From: Gammaproteobacteria bacterium
GTDB taxonomy: Bacteria > Pseudomonadota > Gammaproteobacteria > Enterobacterales > Alteromonadaceae
Assembly (NCBI GenBank): GCA_017302255.1
Contig: JAFLDV010000015.1
Span: forward strand, 32,851 to 96,850
Reading direction: 5' to 3'
DNA length: 64,000 bases
The position numbers and the translations under genes are program-made. Below are positions 20,243 through 31,558 of this stretch, one piece after another; within the stretch, counting starts at the first letter, position 1, and the number at the start of each line of letters is the position of its first letter. The notes beneath the pieces were generated by a model. It worked only from the letters and a program-made list of their open reading frames with translations. It was not told where the DNA came from and searched no databases.

Positions 20243-22135
20243 TTAGTTGATTTCACAACTGAAACAGAAAGAATAAACGCCATTTGGATCGTTGAATTGA
20301 CTCAATAAAGAAAGTTCGCGGTCAAGTTGTTTCAACAGCTGGCGAGTAGGGCTCGCTTGCTTGCTTGATTCAGGTAACCAACCTTGTACTTTCGCTGTTG
20401 CGAACAAGTCACGCATAAACATTTCTTGTGGAGTCAGTTTTTGTTCTGCGACTTGAACGTCATATTGCTTTAAGCCTGCCATGTTAGCTGCTGAAGCTAT
20501 TGCATCGTCCAAGGTGCCCAGTTTATCAACTAATCCGAATTCCAGAGCTTTTGTGCCAGTCCAAACACGACCTTGACCTACTTTATCGACGTCTTCTTTG
20601 CTGATCTTGCGAGTGTCGGTAGTCCGTGAGTTGCTGACGTGAGTTATAAAGTCATCATAGCCGCGCTCGATCATCATTTGTAACAGTTTTTCGGCATCAG
20701 GTTGTAAGCCTTTGAACAGCGGCAGGCCAGAGCTAAAGCCAGCTAATTCAGTAGTGCCCACACCGTCTACATTCAGACCCAAGGTTCCCATTGCTTGTTC
20801 AGCGGTATGGAATAGGGCAAAAATACCAATTGAACCAGTAATAGTGGTTGGCGCAGCCCAAATCTCATTGGCAGGGGCTGCAATCCAGTAGCCACCTGAT
20901 GCTGCAACTGCACCCATAGACGCGACTACAGGTTTTCCGGCTGCTTTTAACAGGCGGATCTCTTCAGATATTAACTCGGAGGCAAATGCGCTGCCGCCGC
21001 CACTATCGATCCGTAATACTACTGCTTTAACGGTATCGTCTAAACGAGCATCTCGCAGGAGCGCAGAAGTACTGTCACCACCAATCATGCCAGGCTTAAC
21101 TGAGCCGTCAACGATAGTGCCGCGTGCAATTACTAAAGCAACTTTATCGGTCAACGGGTTTGGCATCGCATGTTTTGGGATCACCAGATGGTGGTAGTCT
21201 TGGAAGCTGACTTGATTGAAGGTCTGTTCTTCCGTGTCTTCGCCAACGATAGCGATGATTTCTTTACGGAAGTTTTCGCGACTCAGCACTGTATCAACAA
21301 GTTTATGCTTTAATGCGTATTCGGTCATATCACCATTTACTTCGCTAATACGCTTATAAAGGCTCGCGAAGGTTTCATCAAAATTGGAAACGTCAAATCC
21401 GCGACGCTCAGCGACTTGCGTTTTGTAAGTAGTCCAAAGCTCGTCTAACCATGCTTTATTCGCTTCCTTAGCTTCTGGTGACATGTCATCGCGAATAAAT
21501 GGTTCAACCGCTGATTTATAAGTACCAACTTTAAACACGTGGGTAGTTATTTTCAGTTTTTCCAATGCGTTTTTGTAATACATTGGATAGCTGCCGTAAC
21601 CTTCAAGCAATACAGTGCCATTTGGATTCAAGTTGATGCTATCGGCATAACTGGCTAAGAAATATTGTGCCTGACCATAGTATGTGCCTGTTGCGTATAC
21701 TTTTTTACCTGAGGCTTTGAATTTTTCAATGGCGCTGCCGACGGTGCGCAATTTGTCTTGTGACCCACCGCCCATCTCTGCAAGTGCAAGCACCATGACC
21801 TTGACCCGATCATCGCGTGTGGCGTTTTCGATGACTTTAACCACATCGCGAACCAATACTTCTGGGTTTTCTTCACTGCCACCAGTGCTTTCCTCAATCG
21901 CAGCTTCAACTGGGTCAACCCAAGTTTTCTCTTCGACTAAATCACCTTTGAGATCAAGAACTAAAGCAGTGGTTGGTGGAACTTCAACCTGTTCTTCACC
22001 AGAGAAGATGACACTAATAAAAGTGATAAATAACACTAGAAAAACAATATTCAGTACTGAATTTCTGATAAATCGAAATGCCGTGGCAATACCACGGAAC
22101 AGCCGACGGAAGAAACCTGGATTTTGTTCTGACAT
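20243..22135 (-). CDS. sppA: Signal peptide peptidase SppA, 67-kDa type
   Basis: Inner-membrane serine protease that degrades cleaved signal peptides in the periplasm. 630 residues, the long two-domain form. One N-terminal membrane anchor (about 27-46). The Lys of the Ser-Lys dyad is K207 in GTYKSAVEPF (E. coli K209), and the nucleophile is S413 in VAASGGYW (E. coli S409), followed by TITGSIGIFAL. The reading frame is intact. It diverges from fadH across a 200-bp gap. Confidence 0.97.
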   Translation of the reverse strand: MSEQNPGFFRRLFRGIATAFRFIRNSVLNIVFLVLFITFISVIFSGEEQVEVPPTTALVLDLKGDLVEEKTWVDPVEAAIEESTGGSEENPEVLVRDVVKVIENATRDDRVKVMVLALAEMGGGSQDKLRTVGSAIEKFKASGKKVYATGTYYGQAQYFLASYADSINLNPNGTVLLEGYGSYPMYYKNALEKLKITTHVFKVGTYKSAVEPFIRDDMSPEAKEANKAWLDELWTTYKTQVAERRGFDVSNFDETFASLYKRISEVNGDMTEYALKHKLVDTVLSRENFRKEIIAIVGEDTEEQTFNQVSFQDYHHLVIPKHAMPNPLTDKVALVIARGTIVDGSVKPGMIGGDSTSALLRDARLDDTVKAVVLRIDSGGGSAFASELISEEIRLLKAAGKPVVASMGAVAASGGYWIAAPANEIWAAPTTITGSIGIFALFHTAEQAMGTLGLNVDGVGTTELAGFSSGLPLFKGLQPDAEKLLQMMIERGYDDFITHVSNSRTTDTRKISKEDVDKVGQGRVWTGTKALEFGLVDKLGTLDDAIASAANMAGLKQYDVQVAEQKLTPQEMFMRDLFATAKVQGWLPESSKQASPTRQLLKQLDRELSLLSQFNDPNGVYSFCFSCEIN

Positions 22136-22286
22136 GCGAGAACCCTTAATACATTAGAAAATTTGCCTAAAGATACCGAATTTAGCGGTAAAACAGGAAG
22201 GCAATTTGTAAGAAAATGTTTATCTGCCATGCTGTAATGTAGATACAAAACGATCTTTGCAGTAACGCAAAGGTTGTCATCGCTAG

Positions 22287-24356
<2,070 letters not shown>

Positions 24357-24387
24357 TTAGTCGATATCCGTGTTCACTTTTATAAAA

Positions 24388-24411
24388 CGCCAGCTTGCTG
24401 GCGGTTTTTTT
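24388..24411 (+). terminator. Intrinsic terminator of fadH
   Basis: CGCCAG/CTGGCG stem (24388-24403, CTTG loop) followed by seven T. Confidence 0.88.
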
Positions 24412-24523
24412 ATGATTTCCCTCTTAAATTCGGCAACTTATCAAAGCTCTATTACAATCATTGTTAAACCAATTCTTGACTATTTTGTGCCGAAAAGTGA
24501 CATTGCATTCGTATGCAGACTGT

Positions 24524-24553
24524 TTTGGTGCAAAAAGTGCCATTTGCACCAAA
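24524..24553. promoter_or_regulatory. Inverted repeat upstream of glgC, possible operator
   Basis: TTTGGTGCAAA (24524-24534) and TTTGCACCAAA (24543-24553) are perfect 11-bp inverted repeats separated by eight bases, about 175 bases before the glgC start. There is no T-run, so it does not look like a terminator. The half-site spacing (about two helical turns centre to centre) would suit a dimeric regulator. The protein is unknown. Confidence 0.5.
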
Positions 24554-24728
24554 TTGGCGCAATTGGTCATAAAAATGCCATGCAGTTGCCATATGCTGCC
24601 CACAGCAAAACCGGTTGCAGTGCCCGTATTCACGGGATTTATCGAGAAATTGCCAATAATGGTATTGGCCTTGCTTAGTGTTATTCAGGCAATAAAAATT
24701 TATTTGATAATTTTACAGGGAGTCAGAC

Positions 24729-25961
24729 ATGTCAGGTGTGTTAACGATGATTCTTGCTGGTGGTGAAGGGACCCGTTTGGCCCCATTAACTGGCATTCGA
24801 GCAAAACCCGCAGTACCGTTTGGCGGAAATTATCGGATAATCGATTTTGTAATGAACAACTTCGTCAACTCGGATTTGCTGCAAATATTTGTGATCACGC
24901 AATTCAAATCTCACTCGTTAATGAAGCATCTGAGTCGCTCTTGGCGGGTCACTGGCTTGACCAACCGTTTTATCGACCCAATTCCAGCACAAATGCAAAC
25001 CGGGAAACATTGGTATCTCGGCACTGCTGATGCGGTTTATCAAAACTTGCATTTAGTTCAGGGCTTAGATCCTGAGCATGTTTGTGTGTTTGGTGGCGAC
25101 CACATTTACAAAATGGATGTGCGGCAAATGCTGGACTTTCATCGGCAAAACAATGCGAAACTAACGGTGGCAGCTATTCCCGTGCCTATTGCGCAAGCTC
25201 ACGAGTTTGGTGTTATCGAAGTTGATGAACAAGGCAAAATGATTGGTTTTGAAGAGAAACCAAAGGTAAATCCAAAAACCATTCCCGGCCGTCCTGACTA
25301 TGTATTGGCTTCAATGGGTAATTACATTTTTGAAGCGAAATGCTTGGTTGATGTCTTAGAAGAAGACGCTGCGCAAGTTGATTCAAAACACGACTTTGGT
25401 CACAACATTATTCCTAAATTGTTTCCGGCGGGAGAGGTTTATGTTTATGACTTCTCGACCAACAAAATTCGTGGCGAAAAAGAAGAAGTCAAAGGTTATT
25501 GGCGCGACGTCGGAACCATCGATTCGTATTATGAAGCCAATATGGATTTAATATCCGTAGTGCCACCTATTGATTTATATAACAAATATTGGCCGCTACG
25601 CTGTTATACTCCGCCAGTTCCACCAGCAAAGTTTGTGCATGATGAAGCGAATCGCACCGGTCAGGCAATCAGTTCTATGGTTTCTGCGGGCTGTGTGGTG
25701 AGTGGCGCTATCGTTTACCATTCTATTCTGGGCTATAACGTGCACGTTCATAGTCATGCGTATGTTGAGAAAAGTGTGCTGATGGGGAATAACGACATTG
25801 GTCGTGGTTGCCGGATCCGTCGTGCCATTATCGACAAAGACGTGCGTATCGCGCCAGGAACCATTATTGGTGAAGATCCGACCTTGGATAGACAACGTTT
25901 TCACGTATCGCCTGATGGCGTCGTGGTAATCCCGAAAGGGGCGTTAGTAGGATTTGATTAA
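24729..25961 (+). CDS. glgC: Glucose-1-phosphate adenylyltransferase
   Basis: Makes ADP-glucose, the committed step of glycogen synthesis. 410 residues: N-terminal nucleotidyltransferase with GGEGTRLAPLTGIRAKPAVP (about 11-30), the substrate segment FGVIEVDEQGKMIGFEEKP near 160-178, and a C-terminal left-handed beta-helix (about 300-405). It forms a two-gene operon with glgA, 10 bases apart. Allosteric residues cannot be judged by eye. Confidence 0.96.
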   Translation: MSGVLTMILAGGEGTRLAPLTGIRAKPAVPFGGNYRIIDFVMNNFVNSDLLQIFVITQFKSHSLMKHLSRSWRVTGLTNRFIDPIPAQMQTGKHWYLGTADAVYQNLHLVQGLDPEHVCVFGGDHIYKMDVRQMLDFHRQNNAKLTVAAIPVPIAQAHEFGVIEVDEQGKMIGFEEKPKVNPKTIPGRPDYVLASMGNYIFEAKCLVDVLEEDAAQVDSKHDFGHNIIPKLFPAGEVYVYDFSTNKIRGEKEEVKGYWRDVGTIDSYYEANMDLISVVPPIDLYNKYWPLRCYTPPVPPAKFVHDEANRTGQAISSMVSAGCVVSGAIVYHSILGYNVHVHSHAYVEKSVLMGNNDIGRGCRIRRAIIDKDVRIAPGTIIGEDPTLDRQRFHVSPDGVVVIPKGALVGFD

Positions 25962-25971
25962 GGATGACGCA

Positions 25972-27387
25972 ATGCGCGTGGTGTTTATTTGTAGCGAGTA
26001 TGAAGGATTACTCAAGACTGGTGGTTTAGCCGATGCCACGCGTGGTTTAGCCACTGCGTTGCAACAGTTAGGTCACCAAGTTGAAGTGATTATGCCGCGT
26101 TATGCGGCACTCTATCAGCTGCCAATGGCCGCTGAATGGCAATCGTTATATTTTGATCTGTCTGGTTACCCTTATGGCTGTGCAGTGCGGCATCTTGAGG
26201 TGGACGGCATCAAAGTCAGTCTGATTGAACACCACGACTTTTTTGCGCGAGCACGGCCTTATGATGATGGCGAACAACCTTATCCGGACAACGTGCAACG
26301 CTTTGCCTTTTTTTGTAAGGCAGCTTTGACTTACCTGCAACGCAGTGAAGCTCCTGTCGATATTGTGCATGGACATGACTGGCAATCAGCGTTAGCCGCT
26401 TGTTATCTCAAGGAAATGGCGGTGGAGGCGCTTGAACACACCAAGTTTGTCCTTACCATTCACAATGCTGCATACCAGCAGGGGCTATCTGCTGCTGATG
26501 TTCGCTTGATTGGGCTCGGTAACTGGCAATTGCCTAATGATTTTCATTTGTCGATGTTAAGTCTTGGTATCTGGCAAGCTGACAAAATTAATACGGTCAG
26601 CGATGGTTATCGCCAAGAGTTGCTAAGTGAGCCAGCTGCAAACGGCTTAGCTGCACTCTATCAAATGCGTCAAGCGGATTTTGTCGGCATTTTAAATGGG
26701 TGTGATTACGGACGTTGGGATCCATCAACAGATCTATCCTTGGTTGCGCAATACGATGCAACCAATTTGCAGGGTAAGTCGTTATGTAAAGCTGAGTTAC
26801 TTCGGCAAACACAGTTGCCAAAACTTGATTTGCCGCTTTTTGTTGCGGTTAGTCGAGTCACTGGGCAAAAAGGCTTTAGTTATTTAATTCCTGCGCTGAA
26901 ACGTTTCCTACCGCAAGCAAAAGCACAAGTAGTCTTAATGGGGACTGGCGAGCAGCAGTTCTTGCAGCCGCTTCGGTTGCTCGAACAAGAGTTTCCAAGC
27001 CATTTCCGATTGCTAGAAGGGTTTGACGAGTCTTTGTCACATCAAGTTGAAGCTGCTGGCGATTATTTCTTAATGCCAAGTTTGTTTGAACCCTGTGGTC
27101 TAAATCAGATTTATAGTTTGCGTTATGGCACTGTGCCGATAGTCCGCGCTACCGGTGGTTTAAAAGACACTGTAGTTGGGTATCCTGCCGCAGAAGCGAC
27201 CGGTTTAAGTTTTATGCAGCCTGATGCAACTGAACTTTTTGAAGCGATGTCGCAAGCTTTGAGCTTATTTGACGATAAGAAGAATTATCAATTTGTACAA
27301 CAACGTGGCATGCAGCAAGTGTTTAGCTGGCAGCAAGCGGCGTTGTCATATGAAATGTTGTATCGACAGGCTGTTTCCGCTAGTTGA
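25972..27387 (+). CDS. glgA: Glycogen synthase
   Basis: GT5 glucosyltransferase using ADP-glucose. 471 residues from ATG 25972, which has AAGGA seven bases upstream; a frame opening six codons earlier overlaps glgC and is not conserved. ADP-glucose motif KTGGLADA (about 15-22). C-terminal GT-B half shows VSRVTGQKGFSYL and the catalytic MPSLFEPCGLNQIYSLRYG region (about 365-383). No branching or debranching enzyme gene is adjacent, so the pathway is split in this genome. Confidence 0.95.
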   Translation: MRVVFICSEYEGLLKTGGLADATRGLATALQQLGHQVEVIMPRYAALYQLPMAAEWQSLYFDLSGYPYGCAVRHLEVDGIKVSLIEHHDFFARARPYDDGEQPYPDNVQRFAFFCKAALTYLQRSEAPVDIVHGHDWQSALAACYLKEMAVEALEHTKFVLTIHNAAYQQGLSAADVRLIGLGNWQLPNDFHLSMLSLGIWQADKINTVSDGYRQELLSEPAANGLAALYQMRQADFVGILNGCDYGRWDPSTDLSLVAQYDATNLQGKSLCKAELLRQTQLPKLDLPLFVAVSRVTGQKGFSYLIPALKRFLPQAKAQVVLMGTGEQQFLQPLRLLEQEFPSHFRLLEGFDESLSHQVEAAGDYFLMPSLFEPCGLNQIYSLRYGTVPIVRATGGLKDTVVGYPAAEATGLSFMQPDATELFEAMSQALSLFDDKKNYQFVQQRGMQQVFSWQQAALSYEMLYRQAVSAS

Positions 27388-27527
27388 GTTAAAAATCAAC
27401 AGCTTAAACAAAAAAGCAGCAAGAGCCGTTTGTTGAATAGGCAACATCGACGAGTAAAGTGAAAATCATTTGTCGTTTAGCATTTTTATTTGCTAGCCTT
27501 AGAGTTCATTGTTTACAGGGCTGTTTT

Positions 27528-28091
27528 ATGGATGCAATTACGTTATTAACTACTCGCTACTCGTCGTCGCGGCTTACTGAACCGGCCCCTGCTGGCGAAG
27601 CTCTCGCGCTCATTCAACAAGCTGCGTTGCGAGTGCCCGATCACGGCGCCTTACATCCGTGGCGTTTTGTGATGTTCAATGGCAAAGCTGCACTTGCAAA
27701 ATTAGGCGATATTTTTGCTGAAGCCGCAGTTGAAGAAGATCCAACTATTTCTAATGATTTATTAGAGCGGGCGCGGCAATTGCCACTGCGAGCTCCGATG
27801 GTTATTGCTTGTATCGCAAAATGCACCGAACACAGCAAAGTACCTGTTCATGAACAGGTCCAGTCTGCAGCATGTGCAGTCATGGCGATGCAACAGGCAG
27901 CGTTTGCCCAGGGTTTTGGCGGTATTTGGCGCACCGGTGCTTATACTCAATATGAGTTTGTGAAGCAGGCACTTGGTCTGGGCGAAGATGATGAGATTGT
28001 TGGTTTCCTTTACCTTGGAACTGCAACTGGTGAAGCGCCAAATCGGCCTGAGCTAGCGATAAATGATTTTTTTAGCCACTACGCAGGCTGA
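27528..28091 (+). CDS. Nitroreductase family protein, YdjA-like
   Basis: FMN-dependent NAD(P)H oxidoreductase of the small nitroreductase family (PF00881). 187 residues from ATG 27528 (ACAGGG upstream), matching E. coli YdjA in size. It starts MDAITLLTTRYSSSRLTEPAP, keeps the FMN segment VPDHGALHPWRF and the C-terminal GFGGIWRTGAY. An in-frame upstream ATG at 27459 would add a hydrophobic 23-residue extension that is not conserved. Physiological substrate is unknown. Confidence 0.88.
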   Translation: MDAITLLTTRYSSSRLTEPAPAGEALALIQQAALRVPDHGALHPWRFVMFNGKAALAKLGDIFAEAAVEEDPTISNDLLERARQLPLRAPMVIACIAKCTEHSKVPVHEQVQSAACAVMAMQQAAFAQGFGGIWRTGAYTQYEFVKQALGLGEDDEIVGFLYLGTATGEAPNRPELAINDFFSHYAG

Positions 28092-28130
28092 TTAAGTAAG
28101 TTGAAAGGCCAGTAAGTTTTTTAATCCCAT

Positions 28131-28159
28131 AAAAAAACCACCTTCCGGTGGTTTTTTTT
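28131..28159. terminator. Bidirectional terminator between nitroreductase and asnS
   Basis: CCACC/GGTGG core stem with flanking A-run (28131-28137) and T-run (28152-28159) and a TTCC loop. It can serve both convergent genes. Confidence 0.9.
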
Positions 28160-28206
28160 CGCGGCATATCTTAAGTAGATTTGCCGCACTGCATCCAAAC
28201 TAATTA

Positions 28207-29607
28207 TTAGTAATCAGCATTGCCTGGTGTACGTGGGAAGGCGATAACGTCACGCACGTTGCCAACACCCGTCACATAAGAGACTAAGCGTTCGAAGCCT
28301 AAACCAAAGCCTGCGTGCGGCACTGTGCCATAACGACGTAAATCACGGTACCAGCTGTAGTCTTCTTTGCTCAGACCCATCGCGTCCATCCGCTCGTCAA
28401 GCTTGTCTAAACGCTCCTCACGTTGGCTACCACCGATGATTTCACCGATCCCTGGAGCTAAGATGTCCATAGCTGCAACTGTTTTACCATCTTCGTTCAT
28501 CCGCATATAAAACGCTTTGATGTCTTTTGGATAGTTTTGCAGGATCACTGGAGCACCAACATGCACTTCGGCAAGATAACGCTCGTGTTCTGACTGCAAA
28601 TCTACACCCCATTCAACTGGGTAATCGAATTTCTTACCGCAGTTTTTCAGGATCTCAACTGCGTCAGTGTAATCCATGCGAACGAAAGTAGAATTAATCA
28701 TGTTTTGCAGGCGAGTCACCGCATTTTCATCAACACGTTCCGCAAAAAACGCCATATCATCAGCACGTTCTGTGAGTACTGCGTTGAACACATACTTCAA
28801 CATGTCTTCAGCAAGTTGCGCGACATCTTTTAATTCTGCAAAGGCAACTTCTGGCTCAATCATCCAAAACTCAGCCAAGTGGCGTGTAGTGTTTGAATTC
28901 TCAGCGCGGAAAGTCGGGCCAAAGGTATAAACTTTTGACAAAGCACAGGCATAAGTTTCAACGTTTAGTTGACCTGAAACTGTTAAGAAGGTCTCTTTAC
29001 CGAAGAAATCTTGTTTATAGTCGACTTTGCCTTGGTCGTTACGTGGTAAGTTTTCCAAATCTAGGGTACTTACACGGAACATTTCGCCTGCGCCTTCGCA
29101 GTCAGCACCGGTAATAATTGGTGTGCTGATCCAATAGAATCCTTGCTCATGGAAAAAGCGATGGATTGCTTGGGCTAAACAATGACGAACACGGGTAATA
29201 GCTCCAACCATGTTGGTACGGGCACGTAAGTGCGCTTGTTCACGCAGATATTCCATTGAATGACGTTTTGGCGCCATTGGGTAGGTATCTGGATTTTCAA
29301 CAAAACCTAATACTTCGACTTGCTGAGCCTGCAGTTCAAAGCTTTGACCTTGACCTTCAGAGCGCGCAACAACACCAGACACCACAACAGAACAGGCAGT
29401 CGTTAAGCGTTTAATTTCGTCTTCGTAATTATTCAGTTCGGCCGGAGCGACGGCTTGCAGTGCATCAAAACAGCTGCCGTCATGTACGGCGAGGAAAGAA
29501 ATACCGGCTTTTGAATCGCGACGTGTGCGGATCCAGCCTTTGATGGTAATGTGTTCACCAACCGCGTAGCGGCCGGCAAGTACGTCTTTAATGACAGCGT
29601 GCGTCAT
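28207..29607 (-). CDS. asnS: Asparaginyl-tRNA synthetase
   Basis: Charges tRNA-Asn. 466 residues, same as E. coli. N-terminal OB-fold anticodon domain ([20 protein letters not shown], about 19-38), then a class II core with [21 protein letters not shown] (motif 2) and the motif 3 arginine segment [13 protein letters not shown] near the C-terminus. Presence of AsnRS means Asn-tRNA can be made directly. It diverges from a small membrane-protein gene. Confidence 0.97.
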   Translation of the reverse strand: MTHAVIKDVLAGRYAVGEHITIKGWIRTRRDSKAGISFLAVHDGSCFDALQAVAPAELNNYEDEIKRLTTACSVVVSGVVARSEGQGQSFELQAQQVEVLGFVENPDTYPMAPKRHSMEYLREQAHLRARTNMVGAITRVRHCLAQAIHRFFHEQGFYWISTPIITGADCEGAGEMFRVSTLDLENLPRNDQGKVDYKQDFFGKETFLTVSGQLNVETYACALSKVYTFGPTFRAENSNTTRHLAEFWMIEPEVAFAELKDVAQLAEDMLKYVFNAVLTERADDMAFFAERVDENAVTRLQNMINSTFVRMDYTDAVEILKNCGKKFDYPVEWGVDLQSEHERYLAEVHVGAPVILQNYPKDIKAFYMRMNEDGKTVAAMDILAPGIGEIIGGSQREERLDKLDERMDAMGLSKEDYSWYRDLRRYGTVPHAGFGLGFERLVSYVTGVGNVRDVIAFPRTPGNADY

Positions 29608-29713
29608 GCAACAGGCTCCAACTTGCTCTTTAAAAAAATTGAATTTAACTTAAGAGCTGTAATCATACGCAGTGAGCGTTTCAACACAAGTAAAACTTGT
29701 AAGGAAGGGCGAT

Positions 29714-30085
29714 TTGCCGACGCAAGATCGCATTTTACCAGCGAAAAACCGCAGAAAAGGCCCCGATTGGTTGGTTAATATCCTGCAATGGCTGTCCCTT
29801 GCTGGCTGGGCGGTTTTTGTTATTGCTCTAGGTTTATCACATTTAGCGAAACCAGAAATGAATTCTGGGCTGGTTCGTTATTGGGGTGTAGACATTCGTA
29901 ACTACTGGGATCCGCATCTATTGCCAAAGTTGATCTATTTGCTCTGGTGGTGCTGCATAATCAGTTTATTGAGTATCGCTTTAAATCAGTTTCGGATGCG
30001 CCGAGCGACCGATAGGCTTCGCTATAATTTTGTAGCCTTACTGCTAATTTCACTCGGAGCTTTAAGTTACTTTTACCAAGTTTAG
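29714..30085 (+). CDS. Small three-span membrane protein, unknown function
   Basis: About 123 residues. A charged N-terminus (PTQDRILPAKNRRKGPDW) is followed by three hydrophobic segments (about 21-42, 68-92 and 104-122). I prefer a TTG start at 29714 because AAGGAAGGG stands five bases before it; the frame is open back to 29672. The family is unfamiliar, though the position next to asnS looks stable enough for a real gene. It faces bioA across 48 bases without a clear terminator. Confidence 0.6.
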   Translation: MPTQDRILPAKNRRKGPDWLVNILQWLSLAGWAVFVIALGLSHLAKPEMNSGLVRYWGVDIRNYWDPHLLPKLIYLLWWCCIISLLSIALNQFRMRRATDRLRYNFVALLLISLGALSYFYQV

Positions 30086-30133
30086 CGTTGGCGATATTTC
30101 TTAAAGAACTTGGATTGAAGTGCTTCAGCCGCA

Positions 30134-31441
30134 TCAAGCTCCGGGTAGCGCTGCGGCTTGGTGAGTAATAGGTTGTTGGCAGACTTGATAGAGAGCGGAT
30201 GTTAATGTCCTAAGCTCCGCTTGAGTGATGACAAACGGTGGCATTATGTAAAGTAGCGCGCCGAAAGGGCGGATCCACACCCCAAGCTCGACAAAGAAAC
30301 GTTGCGCTTTAGCAACATCAATATTGGCATCAAGTTCAACCACGCCAATAGCGCCAAGCACTCGCACATCAACAACATGTGGTAGTTCCCGAATAGCTGC
30401 AAGTTCTAAATGCAATTGGCGTTCGATAGCGGTTACCTGCTGTTGCCAATTTCCGGTTGCGATTAACCGAGTGCTCGCGAGCGCCACAGCGCAAGCCAGA
30501 GGATTTGCCATAAAGGTTGGCCCATGCATCAATGCTGGAGCTTTGCCTTGGCCAATGCCTTCAGCGACTTTACTCGAACAAACAGTCGCTGCCAGTGTGA
30601 TGTAGCCGCCGCTTAACGCCTTGCCAAGACAAATAATATCTGGCGTTATTCCGGCATGTTCACAGGCGAACAGTTTGCCAGTGCGACCGAAGCCTGTGGC
30701 AATTTCGTCGGCAATCAGCAACACGTCAAACTCATCGCAGAGTTCACGACACAATCGTAAATAGTTCGGGTGATACATTCGCATACCGCCGGCGCCTTGT
30801 AATATCGGCTCGATGATCATGGCGGCGATTTCATGATGATACTGCTGGAATAACTCACGTAAGTGCTGGGCGTCCGACTCATGCCAAGCGCCGTCGAAGC
30901 GACTTACCGGCGCGGGGGCGAATAATTGCTGAATTAACTGACTGCTGAAAATTTGGTGCATGCCGTCATGAGGATCGCATACGGACATCGCCGCGAAAGT
31001 ATCACCGTGATAAGCCTTTTGCAGGCTTAGAATTCTATTTTTTTGCGACTGGCCTTGTGAAAGTCGGTATTGCAGTGCCATTTTTAGCGCGACTTCCACG
31101 GCAATCGAACCGCTATCGGCAAAAAATACTTTATCGAGTGAACAGGGTAGCATCTGACAAAGTTGTTTAGCCAAATCTACCGCTGGTTGATGGGTAATGC
31201 CGCCAAACATGACATGGCTCATTTTACTGAGTTGATTTGTTACCGCCTCATTTAACGCTGGATGGTTATAACCATGTACAGCTGACCACCAACTTGCGGT
31301 GCCATCAATTAACTCTTGACCATTTTCGAGCATCAATTGGCAACCTTTGGCACTCACAACTGGATAAACTGGCAGCGGTTTCTTTAAGGATGTATACGGA
31401 TGCCAAATATGGTCGTGGTCAAATTGCAGATCGATGCTCAT
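30134..31441 (-). CDS. bioA: Adenosylmethionine-8-amino-7-oxononanoate aminotransferase
   Basis: PLP enzyme converting KAPA to DAPA with S-adenosylmethionine as amino donor in biotin synthesis. 435 residues; start HDHIWHPYTSLKKPLPVYPV carries the family's substrate-pocket residues, ASWWSAVHGYNHP (about 49-61) is typical, and IADEIATGFGRTGK and CLGKALSGGYITLAA contain the PLP-binding Asp and Lys. It diverges from bioBFCD, the classical enterobacterial layout. Confidence 0.97.
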   Translation of the reverse strand: MSIDLQFDHDHIWHPYTSLKKPLPVYPVVSAKGCQLMLENGQELIDGTASWWSAVHGYNHPALNEAVTNQLSKMSHVMFGGITHQPAVDLAKQLCQMLPCSLDKVFFADSGSIAVEVALKMALQYRLSQGQSQKNRILSLQKAYHGDTFAAMSVCDPHDGMHQIFSSQLIQQLFAPAPVSRFDGAWHESDAQHLRELFQQYHHEIAAMIIEPILQGAGGMRMYHPNYLRLCRELCDEFDVLLIADEIATGFGRTGKLFACEHAGITPDIICLGKALSGGYITLAATVCSSKVAEGIGQGKAPALMHGPTFMANPLACAVALASTRLIATGNWQQQVTAIERQLHLELAAIRELPHVVDVRVLGAIGVVELDANIDVAKAQRFFVELGVWIRPFGALLYIMPPFVITQAELRTLTSALYQVCQQPITHQAAALPGA

Positions 31442-31452
31442 AAAATAACCTG

Positions 31453-31506
31453 TAGTAAACTTGAATAACTGGTAAGCGTTGACTTCGTTTGCTAGGCCGC
31501 TAGACT
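31453..31506 (+). promoter_or_regulatory. bioA/bioB divergent control region with BirA-like operator and bioB promoter
   Basis: TAGTAAACT (31453-31461), 15 bases, CGTTGACTT (31477-31485) resembles the BirA operator TTGTAAACC-N14/15-GGTTTACAA in 12 of 18 positions and in spacing. The right half overlaps a -35 box TTGACT (31479-31484). With 16-bp spacing it pairs with TAGACT (31501-31506), giving a promoter for bioB. Overlap of operator and promoter is what biotin-dependent repression needs. The match is imperfect. Confidence 0.45.
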
Positions 31507-31558
31507 AGCGACAAAACTAAGAATTCACAATGCCAAGTCCGGCCTTGCAGGGAAATTT

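Larger units (their letters stand above)
24357..24728 (+). other. Intergenic region before glgC, regulatory
   Basis: 372 bases without a credible gene. It holds the fadH terminator, an 11-bp inverted repeat at 24524-24553 and a second, imperfect dyad just to its right (about 24549-24568, ACCAA...TTGGT around a GCG centre). The last 60 bases are AT-rich and end in CAGGGAG, the glgC ribosome binding site. Its length suggests regulated transcription of the glycogen genes. Confidence 0.6.

Noticed and set aside
24370..24678. 102-codon plus frame before glgC
   Set aside because: It begins inside the fadH terminator, covers the inverted repeat, has no ribosome binding site and resembles nothing.
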